Notes under the pieces: model-generated | What the model saw: the letters and a program-made list of their open reading frames with translations, nothing else | What the model was told of the DNA's origin: nothing | Database searches by the model: none | Assembly: GCA_902763155.1 (NCBI GenBank) | Contig: CACWQS010000004.1 | Coordinates: 1 to 64,000, forward strand | Length of the DNA stretch: 64,000 bases | From: an uncultured Pseudomonadota bacterium | GTDB lineage: Bacteria > Pseudomonadota > Alphaproteobacteria > RF32 > CAG-239 | Direction of reading: 5' to 3' | Part shown: positions 8,495 through 17,204 of the stretch, in pieces | Layout of the letters: every line of letters starts with the position of its first letter | How positions within the stretch are numbered: position 1 is the stretch's first letter | Made by a program: the position numbers and the translations under genes

Positions 8495-8525
8495 AAAAAA
8501 GAAGACCACCTCTTGATTAAGGTGG
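8495..8525 (-). terminator. Intrinsic terminator ending RNA copy D
   Basis: Read on the minus strand, ccacctt and gaggtgg pair around a short loop (8506-8525), followed by tcttctttttt. It sits 9 bp before the nuclease ATG and resembles the terminators of RNA copies A and B. Confidence 0.75.
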
Positions 8526-8750
8526 CCGGAGAGTCTAAAAATCATCCTTGTAAGTTGACTCTTGTGACCTTTGGGATAAATCCCTGAACATACGTCACAA
8601 GCTCCCCGACCAGACGTCGGGGATATATACATCATCAGCCATTATACAAGCCGGCAATGTTTTCGGTGTATATCCATTCACCGTACAAGGAGAGCCTTTA
8701 GAAGCTCCGCACCTTCTCAGGCACTAAACACAGAATAAATCCCGTGTCTG
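8496..8750 (-). ncRNA. Structured RNA family, copy D (leader of nuclease-HTH operon)
   Basis: On the minus strand the 5' strand of P1 (GGAG 8708-8705 and tctaaa 8702-8697) pairs with 8539-8528. Its extension ccttgta (8690-8684) pairs with tacaagg (8552-8546). Internal hairpins are 8664-8668/8079+600 equivalent (cggtg...caccg, 8664-8683), 8604-8610/8616-8622 (ccccgac/gtcgggg) and 8561-8568/8594-8601. The 3' arm of the second hairpin (8611-8602) can instead pair over 10 positions with 8533-8524, at the junction of P1 and the terminator. The start ggtgcggag resembles copy C (ggtgtggag). Both strands are palindromic here, but the terminator T tract and promoter fit only the minus strand. It fills most of the 410-bp gene-free stretch. 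Confidence 0.68.
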
Positions 8751-8756
8751 ACTTGG

Positions 8757-8785
8757 ACTATAAACATATAATCTAAATAAATCAA
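8757..8785 (-). promoter_or_regulatory. Promoter of RNA copy D and the nuclease-HTH operon
   Basis: On the minus strand TTGATT (8785-8780) is followed after 17 bp by TATAGT (8762-8757). Confidence 0.55.
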
Positions 8786-8896
8786 CAAAAAATATGAAAA
8801 AGGCGGTACTAAAAAATCCGCCGGCTTATTAAATATATCTTAAACATTGCTACTTAAACTGGGGGCAAATATAACTTTCAGTAAAGGTTGAAAACA

Positions 8897-9505
8897 ATGA
8901 AAAACATTATCAAAGCTATATGCGCGGCGGCAACAGTATTGATGTTTAGCGCTTGCGCCACGGTGAACAATGATGAAGCAGCACCTGAACGCTACAGTGA
9001 CTTGCATTTTGATAATAAGGCACCGATTCCGCTGATGGTAAAATCTATTGAAGTAAAGTCAGAATTTACACCATCTTTCACACGTCCTAATGTGGAACAT
9101 TTGTTTCCGGTTTCCATAGAGCGCACTGCTAAAACTTGGGCTAAAGAACGTTTGGAAGCGGCTGATTTTGCTTCTAATCGCACGGCAGAATTTATCATCA
9201 AAGATGCCAGCGTAACCGAAAATGAAATTAAAGCCGAACAACTTTTGCAAAAGGACGGTCTTCACTATCATGCAAATTTAGTTGTTGTTCTGCGCGTGAT
9301 TGATAACAAATCTTCAGCACAAACTTCGGTCGAAGCATATCGTGATTTGACTATGCCGATAGACACTACCATTGAAGATAAAGAAAAATATTGGAACGAA
9401 ATGGTGGTTAACCTCTTCAAAGCATTTGACGAACACATGGATTTGAATGCTCATCGCTACTTAAATATGTATATCAAAGACGATAACTCAATTACCACTT
9501 TTTAG
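8897..9505 (+). CDS. Predicted lipoprotein of unknown function
   Basis: The 202-aa product starts with a lipoprotein signal peptide: basic MKNIIK, a hydrophobic stretch, and a lipobox ending at Cys20 (MFSAC). The mature part is mixed alpha/beta and I do not recognise its family. The ATG at 8897 is preferred over the upstream TTG at 8888 because AAAGG at 8883-8887 is correctly spaced to it. Its stop overlaps the convergent apaG stop by 4 bp. It is likely anchored in a membrane facing the periplasm. Confidence 0.75.
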   Translation: MKNIIKAICAAATVLMFSACATVNNDEAAPERYSDLHFDNKAPIPLMVKSIEVKSEFTPSFTRPNVEHLFPVSIERTAKTWAKERLEAADFASNRTAEFIIKDASVTENEIKAEQLLQKDGLHYHANLVVVLRVIDNKSSAQTSVEAYRDLTMPIDTTIEDKEKYWNEMVVNLFKAFDEHMDLNAHRYLNMYIKDDNSITTF

Positions 9506-9912
9506 TGATTGAGCGAGAAATTATCCTTTTCTAGAGCTGTCAGTTGCATAATTGGCAGCTTAATTTTAAATTCATCGCCGTTTTCGGTCTGCGCTACGCA
9601 ATAGCCATACAAAACTGCCGCTTCGCCGTTTATGGTAATGGTATCTTCAAACTCATAACACTCTCCGGCTTCCAAATCCGGCAATTCGCTATGAAAACCG
9701 TAACCTTGCTCAAAATAACTGTTGCCATTGCTGTCGGTAATGCGGAAATCTTTCTTCAATAAACGGATTTTTTGATTTGAGTTGTTTTCAATGCGCAAGC
9801 AATATGCCCACAAACGGCGTTCGATTCCCTGTGCATCAAGCATCTCCTGATACGCGGAAACCATAATATCTCCTGTTTGTGCCACGGCATAATCTAAGTT
9901 TTCTTGCAACAT
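9502..9912 (-). CDS. apaG: ApaG-family protein (DUF525)
   Basis: ApaG proteins are single beta-sandwich (fibronectin-III-like) domains; the name comes from linkage to apaH and the biochemical role remains unclear, despite a link to Co2+/Mg2+ resistance. The 136-aa protein shows family landmarks: RRLWAYCLRIENNSNQKI, the ITDSNGN segment, the QGYGFHSELPDLEAGECYEF block and the LYGYCVAQTENGDEF strand. AAAGGA lies 6 bp before the ATG. It is a single-gene unit here, with no ksgA or apaH nearby. Confidence 0.88.
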   Translation of the reverse strand: MLQENLDYAVAQTGDIMVSAYQEMLDAQGIERRLWAYCLRIENNSNQKIRLLKKDFRITDSNGNSYFEQGYGFHSELPDLEAGECYEFEDTITINGEAAVLYGYCVAQTENGDEFKIKLPIMQLTALEKDNFSLNH

Positions 9913-10020
9913 AAAAAAATCCTTTCACATTTTCCGATGTTAAGGATTCCTTAACCTTTAAAAAACTTCAAGCGGATTCTTCACTTATCCAACAACTTAT
10001 GCACAAGATAATTTTTAGAT

Positions 10021-10151
10021 ACGTCATTGCGAGTTTTTAAGGTGTGATGTCTTCGAACGAAGACAATTTTTGAGAGCTTTAGCGATACAAAAATTACACC
10101 TTAATTCACGAAGCAATCCAGAATCTATAAGGCTATATTATACTGGATTAC
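10021..10151. repeat. Dispersed structured repeat, type R1, copy 2
   Basis: It starts acgtcattgcgag and ends aatccagaatct...ctatattatactgga, matching the copy at 143-274. The outer stem is 10038-10045/10096-10103, the first hairpin 10049-10055/10058-10064 and the second 10065-10072/10088-10095. The second loop (agagctttagcgata) is nearly identical to copy 1 while all stems differ in sequence but still pair. It accounts for the middle of the 379-bp gap 9913-10291; I see nothing else convincing in that gap. Confidence 0.72.
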
Positions 10152-10291
10152 TTCGCTAATTGAGAGTGGATTTTTTCTGCACTAAAGGTTCGGAAACATC
10201 TTGCCTATTACATAGGTTTATTATCCTCAAAAGCTTGCAATGATGGAGCCAAAAAAACTAGAAAATACACAGCCTTTTCTAATTCGTTATG

Positions 10292-10654
10292 CTACGCCCT
10301 TCCGTATTTATCTTCGTAGCGCACAATATCGTTTTCATCTAAATTTTCACCGACCTGAACTTCGATAAAGGTCAGAGTTTCGTCAGTATTATTTTGAATA
10401 CGATGCTTGGTTTCTACCGGAATATATACATTTTCGCCGGCTTTTTTAGTTATCTCCAAATTGCCAAGCGTAATGGTTGCCGTTCCGCGCACAATAATCC
10501 AATGTTCGGCACGAAAATGGTGTAATTGTAATGATAAAATACCTCCGGCATTCACATTTATTTGCTTAACGCAAAAACCTTTTCCGCAATCTACCACTTC
10601 CCATGTTCCCCACGGACGGGTATCCTTTTGTCCGCGTGCATAATTATTTGCCAT
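10292..10654 (-). CDS. Stand-alone mannose-6-phosphate isomerase-type cupin
   Basis: The 120-aa protein matches the C-terminal cupin of type II mannose-6-phosphate isomerase/GDP-mannose pyrophosphorylase: RPWGTWEVVD, LSLQLHHFRAEHWIIVRGTA (metal-binding His residues), IPVETKHRIQN, IEVQVGENLDENDIVRYEDKYGR. The nucleotidyltransferase domain found in fused enzymes is absent, so it probably isomerises mannose-6-phosphate and fructose-6-phosphate as a single-domain enzyme. An AAAGGAG ribosome site precedes the ATG. It is divergent from ptsP. Confidence 0.85.
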   Translation of the reverse strand: MANNYARGQKDTRPWGTWEVVDCGKGFCVKQINVNAGGILSLQLHHFRAEHWIIVRGTATITLGNLEITKKAGENVYIPVETKHRIQNNTDETLTFIEVQVGENLDENDIVRYEDKYGRA

Positions 10655-10683
10655 AGTATATCTCCTTTTTTTATTTACTTAGA

Positions 10684-10713
10684 TTGAAAAGTAGTATAAA
10701 CCATAAATATAAT
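10684..10713 (+). promoter_or_regulatory. Promoter of ptsP
   Basis: TTGAAA (10684-10689) and a perfect TATAAT (10708-10713) are separated by 18 bp, about 35 bp before the ptsP start. Confidence 0.6.
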
Positions 10714-10750
10714 GTTGCAACACTATTTTTAAGTTAGGATATTTTTTACA

Positions 10751-12967
10751 ATGCAAACATCTACCGTGGTTAATGAGGCGTTGGCTGTGCAGCGCAAAAT
10801 TATGGCAGAACTTTCGCAACCGACACCGATGGCGGATAAGTTGGTAAATATTTTGCATTCGTTTATAGATTCTACCGGTGCAAAAGAGGCTCTGCTGTAT
10901 GCTACGGTAAATGAAAATTATCTTGAATATATGGGGAGTTGGCATGCCGAAAATTACAAAACCAATATCCGCTTTGATGAAGACATAATCGGCAAGAGTG
11001 CCAATGCCAAACGCTTGATGAGCGAAGTCAATCTCGAGCAAAATACTTCAACTTTAAGTGTGCCGATTTTACGATTAAATAACACCATCGGCGTAATTGT
11101 GCTGATAAAAAGCGGAACAGACGGGTTCAGTGAACAACAGACAGAACTGGTTGAAACTTTGGTTTTGGTTTTGCCTGACTTATTTTCCAATCGTGAATTT
11201 ACCGAACATCGCAATCGCATAATCCGCGAAAAAGGGATTGTGGTGCGTGATGTTTTACACGGCACAAGTCTGAATAAAGGGTATGGTGTCGGTAAGGTGG
11301 TTTTACACCATCGTCATCGCGAACTTATCAATATTTTTGCGGAAAATATCGAACTCGAAAAATCAAAATTAGCTGAAGGCCGACGCCGAATGATTGAATA
11401 TTTTGAAACCAAACTGCAACAGGCCGGCAGCTATTTGGGCAATACTACCGAAATTATGGAAGCATATATGATGTTTGCTCAAGATAAAGGGTGGTATAAA
11501 AAAATCAACGCTGATATTGAAAAGGGCTATACGGCCGAGGCGGCAGTAGAACACGTTTATGAAGATATGTGGAACAAACTTTCCGCTACCAGCGATGCTT
11601 ATCTTAAAGAGCGACTTTATGATTTGCGTAATGTTTCAGACAGGTTGCGGGCTTTTATTGCCGGTGGTGGGGAAATTGAACCGATATCCGCAGATGAAGA
11701 TATTATCATTATTGCCCAGACTATGGGACCGGCAGATTTGATGGACTATAATTACGAGCGTATTCGCGGACTTATTATCGAAGATTGTACCCCGACCATG
11801 CACGTGGTGATTGTAGCAAAAGCCTTAAATATTCCGGTAGTGGCAAAAATTCATGGTATATTAAAAGAGGTAAAGAGCGGAGAGCTGATCGCCGTTAACG
11901 GAAACGAGGCAACGGTTTATACGCATCCGTCCGAGCATCTTATTGCCGAATACAACAAAAAATCCGTAAGTCTGAAAAAAGTTTTTGCCGATTTGCGGAC
12001 ACTCAGTAAAAATCCGACCAAAACCAAGGACGGCGTGCGGATAAATCTGGCGATGAACTACGGTCTGGATTTGGATTTTGACTATATTGCGCCCAGTAAT
12101 TGTGATGGTATAGGTTTATATCGGACTGAAATTACTTTTATGTCTGCTGATAAAATGCCGGACGTTGAAAGCCAAGAGCGTCAATACAAAAAATTGTTTG
12201 ACGCTTTGGGTAGTAAGCGAATAGTTTTTCGTAGTCTTGATGTCGGTTCGGATAAATTTCTGCCGTATTGGGGCGAAGTTAAAGAAGATAATCCGGCTAT
12301 CGGTTGGCGTGCGATTCGCATTACTTTGGACAGGCGAGCGATTCTGCGTCAGCAAATCAGAGCTATGTTACGTGCGGCCGCCGGTAAAGAGCTGAACGTG
12401 ATGTTTCCGATGATTTCTACCGTGCAGGAATTTTTGGATGCTAAAGAAACTTTGCTTTTGGAATATGAACATGAAAAACAACGCGGCAAACCGACAGCCA
12501 GAAACGTTAAAGTTGGCATTATGGTAGAGGTGCCGTCGGTGTTATTCCAACTTGATGAAATGTTCCAAGAAGTAGATTTTGTTTCGGTAGGAACTAATGA
12601 TTTATACCAGTTTATTTATGCCTGCGACAGAGGTAATCCGCGTCTTTCCGGGCGGTATGATATTCTATCGGCACCGTTTCTGAAATTGATGAAAAAAATT
12701 ATCGATAAAGCCAATCAATATAAAGTGACTTGCTCGGTTTGCGGAGAAATGGCCAGTAATCCTCTGGAAGCGATGTGCCTGATTGGCTTAGGATATCAGA
12801 ATTTATCGGTTTCCGGAGCATCTTATGCCAATGTCAAAAAAATGATTATGAGTATGTGCTACGAAGATGTATCCGATTATGTGAAAAGTTTGTTGAAATC
12901 ACCGAAAAACAGCTTACGTCCGCAACTCATGGCCTATGCCTATGATCACACTATTGCAATCGATTAA
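10751..12967 (+). CDS. ptsP: Phosphoenolpyruvate-protein phosphotransferase PtsP (enzyme I Ntr)
   Basis: PtsP takes phosphate from PEP and passes it to NPr and then EIIA-Ntr, a regulatory rather than transport PTS. The 738-aa protein has a GAF domain (about residues 20-155), the EI N-terminal/swivel region with the phosphoryl-acceptor His near residue 351, and the PEP-binding barrel. The barrel shows GLYRTEITFM, RSLDVGSDK, GIMVEVPSV, VGTNDLYQF and active Cys near 664 in CSVCGEMAS. The sequence around the His reads CTPTMHVVIVAKAL, whereas most enzymes I read GGxTSHAAI, so the flanks are unusual. No ptsN or npr is adjacent. It precedes rodZ by 38 bp on the same strand. Confidence 0.93.
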   Translation: MQTSTVVNEALAVQRKIMAELSQPTPMADKLVNILHSFIDSTGAKEALLYATVNENYLEYMGSWHAENYKTNIRFDEDIIGKSANAKRLMSEVNLEQNTSTLSVPILRLNNTIGVIVLIKSGTDGFSEQQTELVETLVLVLPDLFSNREFTEHRNRIIREKGIVVRDVLHGTSLNKGYGVGKVVLHHRHRELINIFAENIELEKSKLAEGRRRMIEYFETKLQQAGSYLGNTTEIMEAYMMFAQDKGWYKKINADIEKGYTAEAAVEHVYEDMWNKLSATSDAYLKERLYDLRNVSDRLRAFIAGGGEIEPISADEDIIIIAQTMGPADLMDYNYERIRGLIIEDCTPTMHVVIVAKALNIPVVAKIHGILKEVKSGELIAVNGNEATVYTHPSEHLIAEYNKKSVSLKKVFADLRTLSKNPTKTKDGVRINLAMNYGLDLDFDYIAPSNCDGIGLYRTEITFMSADKMPDVESQERQYKKLFDALGSKRIVFRSLDVGSDKFLPYWGEVKEDNPAIGWRAIRITLDRRAILRQQIRAMLRAAAGKELNVMFPMISTVQEFLDAKETLLLEYEHEKQRGKPTARNVKVGIMVEVPSVLFQLDEMFQEVDFVSVGTNDLYQFIYACDRGNPRLSGRYDILSAPFLKLMKKIIDKANQYKVTCSVCGEMASNPLEAMCLIGLGYQNLSVSGASYANVKKMIMSMCYEDVSDYVKSLLKSPKNSLRPQLMAYAYDHTIAID

Positions 12968-13005
12968 AAAATATGTTATAAGCTTTCCGAATTAGGAGAA
13001 AAACA

Positions 13006-13893
13006 GTGGAAGAAGAAATAAAAGACGAAAATGAAGCGCAAACGGTTGGCGAACTTTTGCGTAATATCAGAATTAAACAGGGTAAAGAACTTAAGGAAGC
13101 TGCCGAAGTTCTTTGCATCCGCACCAGTTATCTGGAAGCTATTGAAAATATGGATATAAAAAATATTCCTCCGGCTCCATACGGTACCGGTTTTATCCGC
13201 AGTTATGCCGACTTTTTGGGATTGAATGGTGAACGTATCCTCTCGTCATATCGGCAAAGCGTATATGGAACTGCAGAACAAAATAAAAATACACAAGAAA
13301 AGAAAGTAGAAACTTCAGGTCCTAAGTGGCACCATATTTTATGGGGTGCCATCGGCTTGGCTTTATTGGTGTATGCTTGGGCAAAATTTCCGCTCTCCGA
13401 AACCACAGATACAGTTACCGATTTTGAAAATACATTGGAAACGACATCTTTTCCGGAACCGGTGATTATTGATGAAACTCCGCAAAGTTTTGAAACAATT
13501 TCTGAGGAAAAAACAACTTTAGATGCCGCTATAGAACAGGCCGAAAATAGTTTGCAAGAGCAAAATGCACCAGAAATGCAACCTAAACCGGAAGCTCAAG
13601 AACAAAAAACAGAAACCGAAACCGAAACCGAGCCTGCATCGACCAATATAAAAATGGTCTTTTCCGGTCCGTCTTGGGTAGAGTTGAAGCGTGACGGTAA
13701 AGTGGTTTTGAGCCGCACTATGCAACGCGGAAAAGAATATATAATCGAAGATGCACAAAATGTTGTTATTACGGTTGGTCGCTACCAGAACGTTAAATTT
13801 TTTATAAACGACAAAGAGGTGAAAATTATCACGGCGCAACGTAGTAGAAATGTGGTGTTAAAAGATTTTATTAAAACGGGAAATCAGGAATAA
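13006..13893 (+). CDS. rodZ: RodZ-like cytoskeletal/morphogenesis protein
   Basis: RodZ links MreB to the cell-wall elongation machinery in the inner membrane. The 295-aa protein has an N-terminal HTH_25 domain (about residues 12-80, TVGELLRNIRIKQGKELKEA), one membrane segment (about 108-124, HILWGAIGLALLVYAWA), and an acidic Glu/Thr-rich periplasmic linker. The C-terminal DUF4115 domain follows (SWVELKRDGKVVLSRTM). Translation starts at GTG 13006, placed 6 bp after AGGAGA. hisS follows after 2 bp, so they are co-transcribed. In many proteobacteria ispG lies between rodZ and hisS; it is missing here. Confidence 0.88.
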   Translation: MEEEIKDENEAQTVGELLRNIRIKQGKELKEAAEVLCIRTSYLEAIENMDIKNIPPAPYGTGFIRSYADFLGLNGERILSSYRQSVYGTAEQNKNTQEKKVETSGPKWHHILWGAIGLALLVYAWAKFPLSETTDTVTDFENTLETTSFPEPVIIDETPQSFETISEEKTTLDAAIEQAENSLQEQNAPEMQPKPEAQEQKTETETETEPASTNIKMVFSGPSWVELKRDGKVVLSRTMQRGKEYIIEDAQNVVITVGRYQNVKFFINDKEVKIITAQRSRNVVLKDFIKTGNQE

Positions 13894-13895
13894 AG

Positions 13896-15131
13896 ATGGA
13901 AAAGGTACAATGTGTTCGCGGCACTTACGATTTGTATGGTGACGCTAAGCGGAAAATGAATAAAGTAGTGGCAACCGGTGCTACAGTAGTAGAAAAATAC
14001 GGCTTTGAGGAAATTGAAACGCCGATTTTCGAATTTACCGAAGTTTTTGCACGCAATTTGGGCGATACTTCGGATATTGTGACCAAAGAAATGTATTGTT
14101 TTGAAGATAAAGGCGGTGAAAGTCTGACCCTGCGTCCGGAAGGCACAGCCGGTGTGGTTCGCGCCTTTGTTTCGAACGGTATGCAACAAAATTTGCCGGT
14201 TAAGTTTTTTTATCACGGACCGATGTTCCGCTATGAACGTCCGCAGAAAGGTCGTCAACGCCAGTTCACTCAGTTTGGTGTTGAGCTGTTGGGTGTAGAA
14301 ACGCCGCAAGCCGATATTGAAGTGATTGCCATGGCTTATGAATTTTTGGAGAAACTGGGCTTAAGCGGGCAGGTTACGGTCGAAATCAATTCGCTGGGCG
14401 ATGCAGAGAGCCGCGATGCCTATCGCCAAAAATTAGTGGCCTATTTACAAGAGCATTTTGATGAACTTTCCGAAGATAGTAAAAATCGTTTGGAACGCAA
14501 TCCTTTGCGCATTTTGGATTCCAAAGAAGAATGTGATAAAGCGGTGGTGGAAAATGCCCCTCGCTATGCCGACAGTTTGAATGAAGCATCAAAGCAATTT
14601 TTTGGCGATGTTTTACACGGGCTTGATTTGCTGGGTATCAAATATCGCGTCAATGACCGTTTGGTGCGTGGGCTAGATTACTATTCGCATACTGTTTTTG
14701 AGCTGACAACCGACAAACTTGGCGCGCAGGGAACGGTTTTAGCCGGCGGTCGCTACAATGGTTTGGTGGCGCAAATGGGCGGCGGAGATGTTGCCGGTAT
14801 TGGTTGGGCTTGCGGGGTAGAACGGCTTTCGATGTTGCTTGATGAAACACCTTATAAACAACGCCCGATTGCGGTTATTCCGGTGGGCGAAGATGCGCAA
14901 AATGCAGCACTGAAAATAGCCCATCAGTTACGCTTAAATGGTTTTTGCGTGGAGCAAAGTTATAGCGGTAATATGAAAAAACGCCTGATGAAAGCTAACA
15001 AGGTAAATGCCGCCTATGCCGTTATTTTAGGTTCTGATGAGTTGGCAAACGGTTCGGCAACGCTCAAAAATTTAGACACCGGCGAGCAAAAAAACGTTGC
15101 TTTAGATAAATTGACAGAGGAATTAAAATAA
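13896..15131 (+). CDS. hisS: Histidyl-tRNA synthetase
   Basis: This class II synthetase charges tRNA-His. The 411-aa protein carries motif 2 ([21 protein letters not shown] split across about residues 105-125), the histidine-specific [11 protein letters not shown] region, motif 3 ([11 protein letters not shown]) and a C-terminal anticodon-binding domain ([11 protein letters not shown] onward). Length fits the family. The stop codon shares a base with the prfA start (TAATG), so translation is coupled. Confidence 0.96.
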   Translation: MEKVQCVRGTYDLYGDAKRKMNKVVATGATVVEKYGFEEIETPIFEFTEVFARNLGDTSDIVTKEMYCFEDKGGESLTLRPEGTAGVVRAFVSNGMQQNLPVKFFYHGPMFRYERPQKGRQRQFTQFGVELLGVETPQADIEVIAMAYEFLEKLGLSGQVTVEINSLGDAESRDAYRQKLVAYLQEHFDELSEDSKNRLERNPLRILDSKEECDKAVVENAPRYADSLNEASKQFFGDVLHGLDLLGIKYRVNDRLVRGLDYYSHTVFELTTDKLGAQGTVLAGGRYNGLVAQMGGGDVAGIGWACGVERLSMLLDETPYKQRPIAVIPVGEDAQNAALKIAHQLRLNGFCVEQSYSGNMKKRLMKANKVNAAYAVILGSDELANGSATLKNLDTGEQKNVALDKLTEELK

Positions 15132-16201
15132 TGAATTTTGAAGAAAAACTGGCTAATGTTGTTAATCGCTATGAAGAAGTGCAAGCGCTTTTGACTTCAA
15201 CGACCAATTCCGACGAACTGGTTAAGCTCAATAAAGAGTTATCGGTGCTCGAGCCGGTGGTAAATGCCATTCAAAGCTATAACCATACCTTGCAGACCAT
15301 GCGTGATGACGAAGCAATGATGAACGATGCCGAGTTAGATAAAGAAATGCGCGATATGGCTGAAGCGGAATATTATGAAACCAAAGAAAAATTGCCGGAA
15401 TTAGAAAAAGAAATTCGCGTTTTACTGTTGCCGAAAGATGCAGATGATGAAAAGAACGCTATTTTAGAAGTGCGTGCCGGCACCGGCGGCGATGAGGCAG
15501 CTTTGTTTGCGGCGGTATTGTTTGAAATGTATCAGCGCTATGCTCAAAAGCAGGGTTGGCGTTTTGAAATTTTAGATTCCAACGAAAACGGTATTGGCGG
15601 CTATAAGGAAGCCTCGGCAAAAATTACCGGCAAAGATGTGTTTGCCAAGCTCAAGTTTGAATCGGGGGCGCATCGGGTGCAACGTGTGCCGGTAACAGAA
15701 TCGCAAGGGCGAGTTCATACTTCGGCAGCTACGGTGGCGGTATTGCCGGAAATTGAAGAGGTGGATATGTATATCAATCCTGCCGATTTGAAAATTGACG
15801 TCTATCGTGCTTCGGGTGCCGGCGGACAGCACGTTAACCGCACGGAATCGGCTGTGCGTATTACCCATATTCCGACCGGCATTGTGGTGCAGTGCCAAGA
15901 CGACCGTTCGCAATTTAAGAATAAAGAAAAGGCGATGAACCACCTGCGCGCCAAACTTTATGACGAGCAAAAGGCTAAAATTGATGCCAGCTACTCGGAA
16001 AAGCGCAAGTTGCAGGTGGGCAGCGGTGACCGCAGTGAGCGGATTCGCACTTACAATTATCCGCAAGGACGTGTTACCGACCACCGTATTAACTTGACGC
16101 TTTATAAACTCGATGACGTGGTTTCCGGAGAGGCCTTAAACGAAATTATAGATGCGCTGATTATGGAAGACCAAGCCGAGCGTTTGGCCGAAATGGACTA
16201 A
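15131..16201 (+). CDS. prfA: Peptide chain release factor 1
   Basis: RF1 recognises UAA and UAG stop codons and triggers peptide release. The 356-aa protein has the catalytic GGQ at residues 231-233 ([16 protein letters not shown]) and the family's central and C-terminal domains ([32 protein letters not shown]). The methyltransferase gene prmC, which often follows prfA and modifies the GGQ glutamine, is not present; a structured RNA on the other strand follows instead. Confidence 0.96.
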   Translation: MNFEEKLANVVNRYEEVQALLTSTTNSDELVKLNKELSVLEPVVNAIQSYNHTLQTMRDDEAMMNDAELDKEMRDMAEAEYYETKEKLPELEKEIRVLLLPKDADDEKNAILEVRAGTGGDEAALFAAVLFEMYQRYAQKQGWRFEILDSNENGIGGYKEASAKITGKDVFAKLKFESGAHRVQRVPVTESQGRVHTSAATVAVLPEIEEVDMYINPADLKIDVYRASGAGGQHVNRTESAVRITHIPTGIVVQCQDDRSQFKNKEKAMNHLRAKLYDEQKAKIDASYSEKRKLQVGSGDRSERIRTYNYPQGRVTDHRINLTLYKLDDVVSGEALNEIIDALIMEDQAERLAEMD

Positions 16202-16257
16202 GAATATAAACCGCCCGCGGTTTAAGAGGACGGCGACGGTTTTCTAACATCCAAATA

Positions 16258-16284
16258 AGAAAAATAGTCGCTAAAAAAGCGACT
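16258..16284 (-). terminator. Intrinsic terminator ending RNA copy E
   Basis: Minus strand agtcgct (16284-16278) pairs with agcgact (16272-16266) around a poly-T loop, followed by atttttctt. It could also end readthrough toward prfA. Confidence 0.75.
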
Positions 16285-16441
16285 GGAAGCTCGAAAACTA
16301 TTATAACCAGATAGCGCGGCATATTCACCGCAAACGATTTATTTTGCCGCCTTCCAGTCAAAACCGAAAAGCGTATAAATACGTTTTATACAAACGAGTT
16401 ACAGAAGGTTTTCGAGTCCTTCGAGTACATCTCTGCACCTG
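16258..16441 (-). ncRNA. Structured RNA family, copy E (stand-alone)
   Basis: On the minus strand ctcgaaaac (16416-16408 complement) pairs over 9 bp with gttttcgag (16298-16290 complement) as P1. Its extension tgtaac/gttata uses 16403-16398 and 16307-16302. A hairpin gtataaa...tttatac lies inside. The sequence cgagcttccagtcgctttttt before the end closely matches copy C (cgaacttccggtcgctttttt; both 21 nt, shown here only as related). A 9-bp alternative pairing links 16351-16359 with 16281-16289, overlapping both P1 and the terminator base. No minus-strand gene follows because prfA is convergent, so this copy should act as an sRNA. It occupies most of the gap 16202-16584. Confidence 0.68.
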
Positions 16442-16446
16442 AATAC

Positions 16447-16475
16447 CATATAAAATATTTTAGGCAGTTTGTAAA
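16447..16475 (-). promoter_or_regulatory. Promoter of RNA copy E
   Basis: Minus strand TTTACA (16475-16470), 17 bp, TATATG (16452-16447), ending about 6 bp before the inferred RNA start. Confidence 0.5.
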
Positions 16476-16512
16476 GTAAAAAGAGTCGTCCTCTTGTAAT
16501 GCTATAAAAAAG

Positions 16513-16541
16513 TTTTACTTTTAGAAAATATTAAGTATAAT
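16513..16541 (+). promoter_or_regulatory. Promoter of clpP-clpX
   Basis: TTTTAC (16513-16518) and perfect TATAAT (16536-16541) with 17-bp spacing, about 37 bp before the clpP ATG. Confidence 0.55.
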
Positions 16542-16584
16542 GCACTAGAATACACACGATTAAATTATTGAAAAGGATATGATT

Positions 16585-17196
16585 ATGACCGATATTATGG
16601 CGAGTTCTATGGTGCCGATGGTGGTGGAGCAAACCCCAAAAGGCGAACGTTCGTTTGATATTTTTTCCAGACTGTTAAAGGAACGCATCATCTTTTTAAC
16701 CGGTGAAGTAAATGACGAAGTTGCATCTTTGGTGTGCGCACAGCTTTTGTTTTTGGAAGCCGAAAATCCGAAAAAAGACATTTCCTTATATATCAATTCG
16801 CCGGGCGGAGTGGTAACTTCCGGTTTTGCCATGTATGATACCATGCAATACATTTCGTGCGATGTGGCTACCATTTGTATAGGTCAGGCTTGCTCGATGG
16901 GGTCATTTTTGCTGGCCGGCGGAACGAAAGGGAAACGCTACTCATTGCCAAATTCGCAGATTATGATTCACCAACCTTCTGGTGGAGCTAAAGGTCAGGC
17001 AACCGATATTGAAATACAGGCTAAGTTGATTTTGGATTTGCGCAAGCGTTTGAACAAAATCTATGCCGATAATACCGGTCAAAAACTTTCGGTAATTGAA
17101 AAAGCCATGGATAGAGATAATTTTATGACGCCGGAAGAAGCGCTTGATTTTGGTTTGATAGATCATATTATTACTAATCGTGCAGAGATTAAGTAG
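16585..17196 (+). CDS. clpP: ATP-dependent Clp protease proteolytic subunit
   Basis: ClpP is the serine-protease barrel that degrades proteins unfolded by ClpX or ClpA. The 203-aa protein shows catalytic Ser near 104 ([10 protein letters not shown]) and His near 129 (IMIHQPSGG). The start is placed at ATG 16585, since AAAAGGA at 16571-16577 lies 7 bp before it and only 1 bp before the ATG at 16579. The gene for the unfoldase ClpX follows after 8 bp. clpP normally follows tig in many proteobacteria; trigger factor is absent here. Confidence 0.95.
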   Translation: MTDIMASSMVPMVVEQTPKGERSFDIFSRLLKERIIFLTGEVNDEVASLVCAQLLFLEAENPKKDISLYINSPGGVVTSGFAMYDTMQYISCDVATICIGQACSMGSFLLAGGTKGKRYSLPNSQIMIHQPSGGAKGQATDIEIQAKLILDLRKRLNKIYADNTGQKLSVIEKAMDRDNFMTPEEALDFGLIDHIITNRAEIK

Positions 17197-17204
17197 GAGG
17201 AAAA

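Noticed and set aside
8496..8750. Possible 6S RNA, tmRNA, SRP RNA or RNase P RNA
   Set aside because: None of the conserved cores of those RNAs is present, and several related copies exist in the window, while those RNAs are usually single-copy.
8496..8750. Plus-strand leader for the lipoprotein gene at 8897
   Set aside because: The terminator T tract and the best promoter read on the minus strand only, and shared features with the other copies appear on that strand.
16404..16423. gaaggttttcgagtccttc resembles a tRNA T arm
   Set aside because: The loop has 9 nt rather than 7 and no acceptor, D or anticodon arms surround it; it is part of RNA copy E on the other strand.
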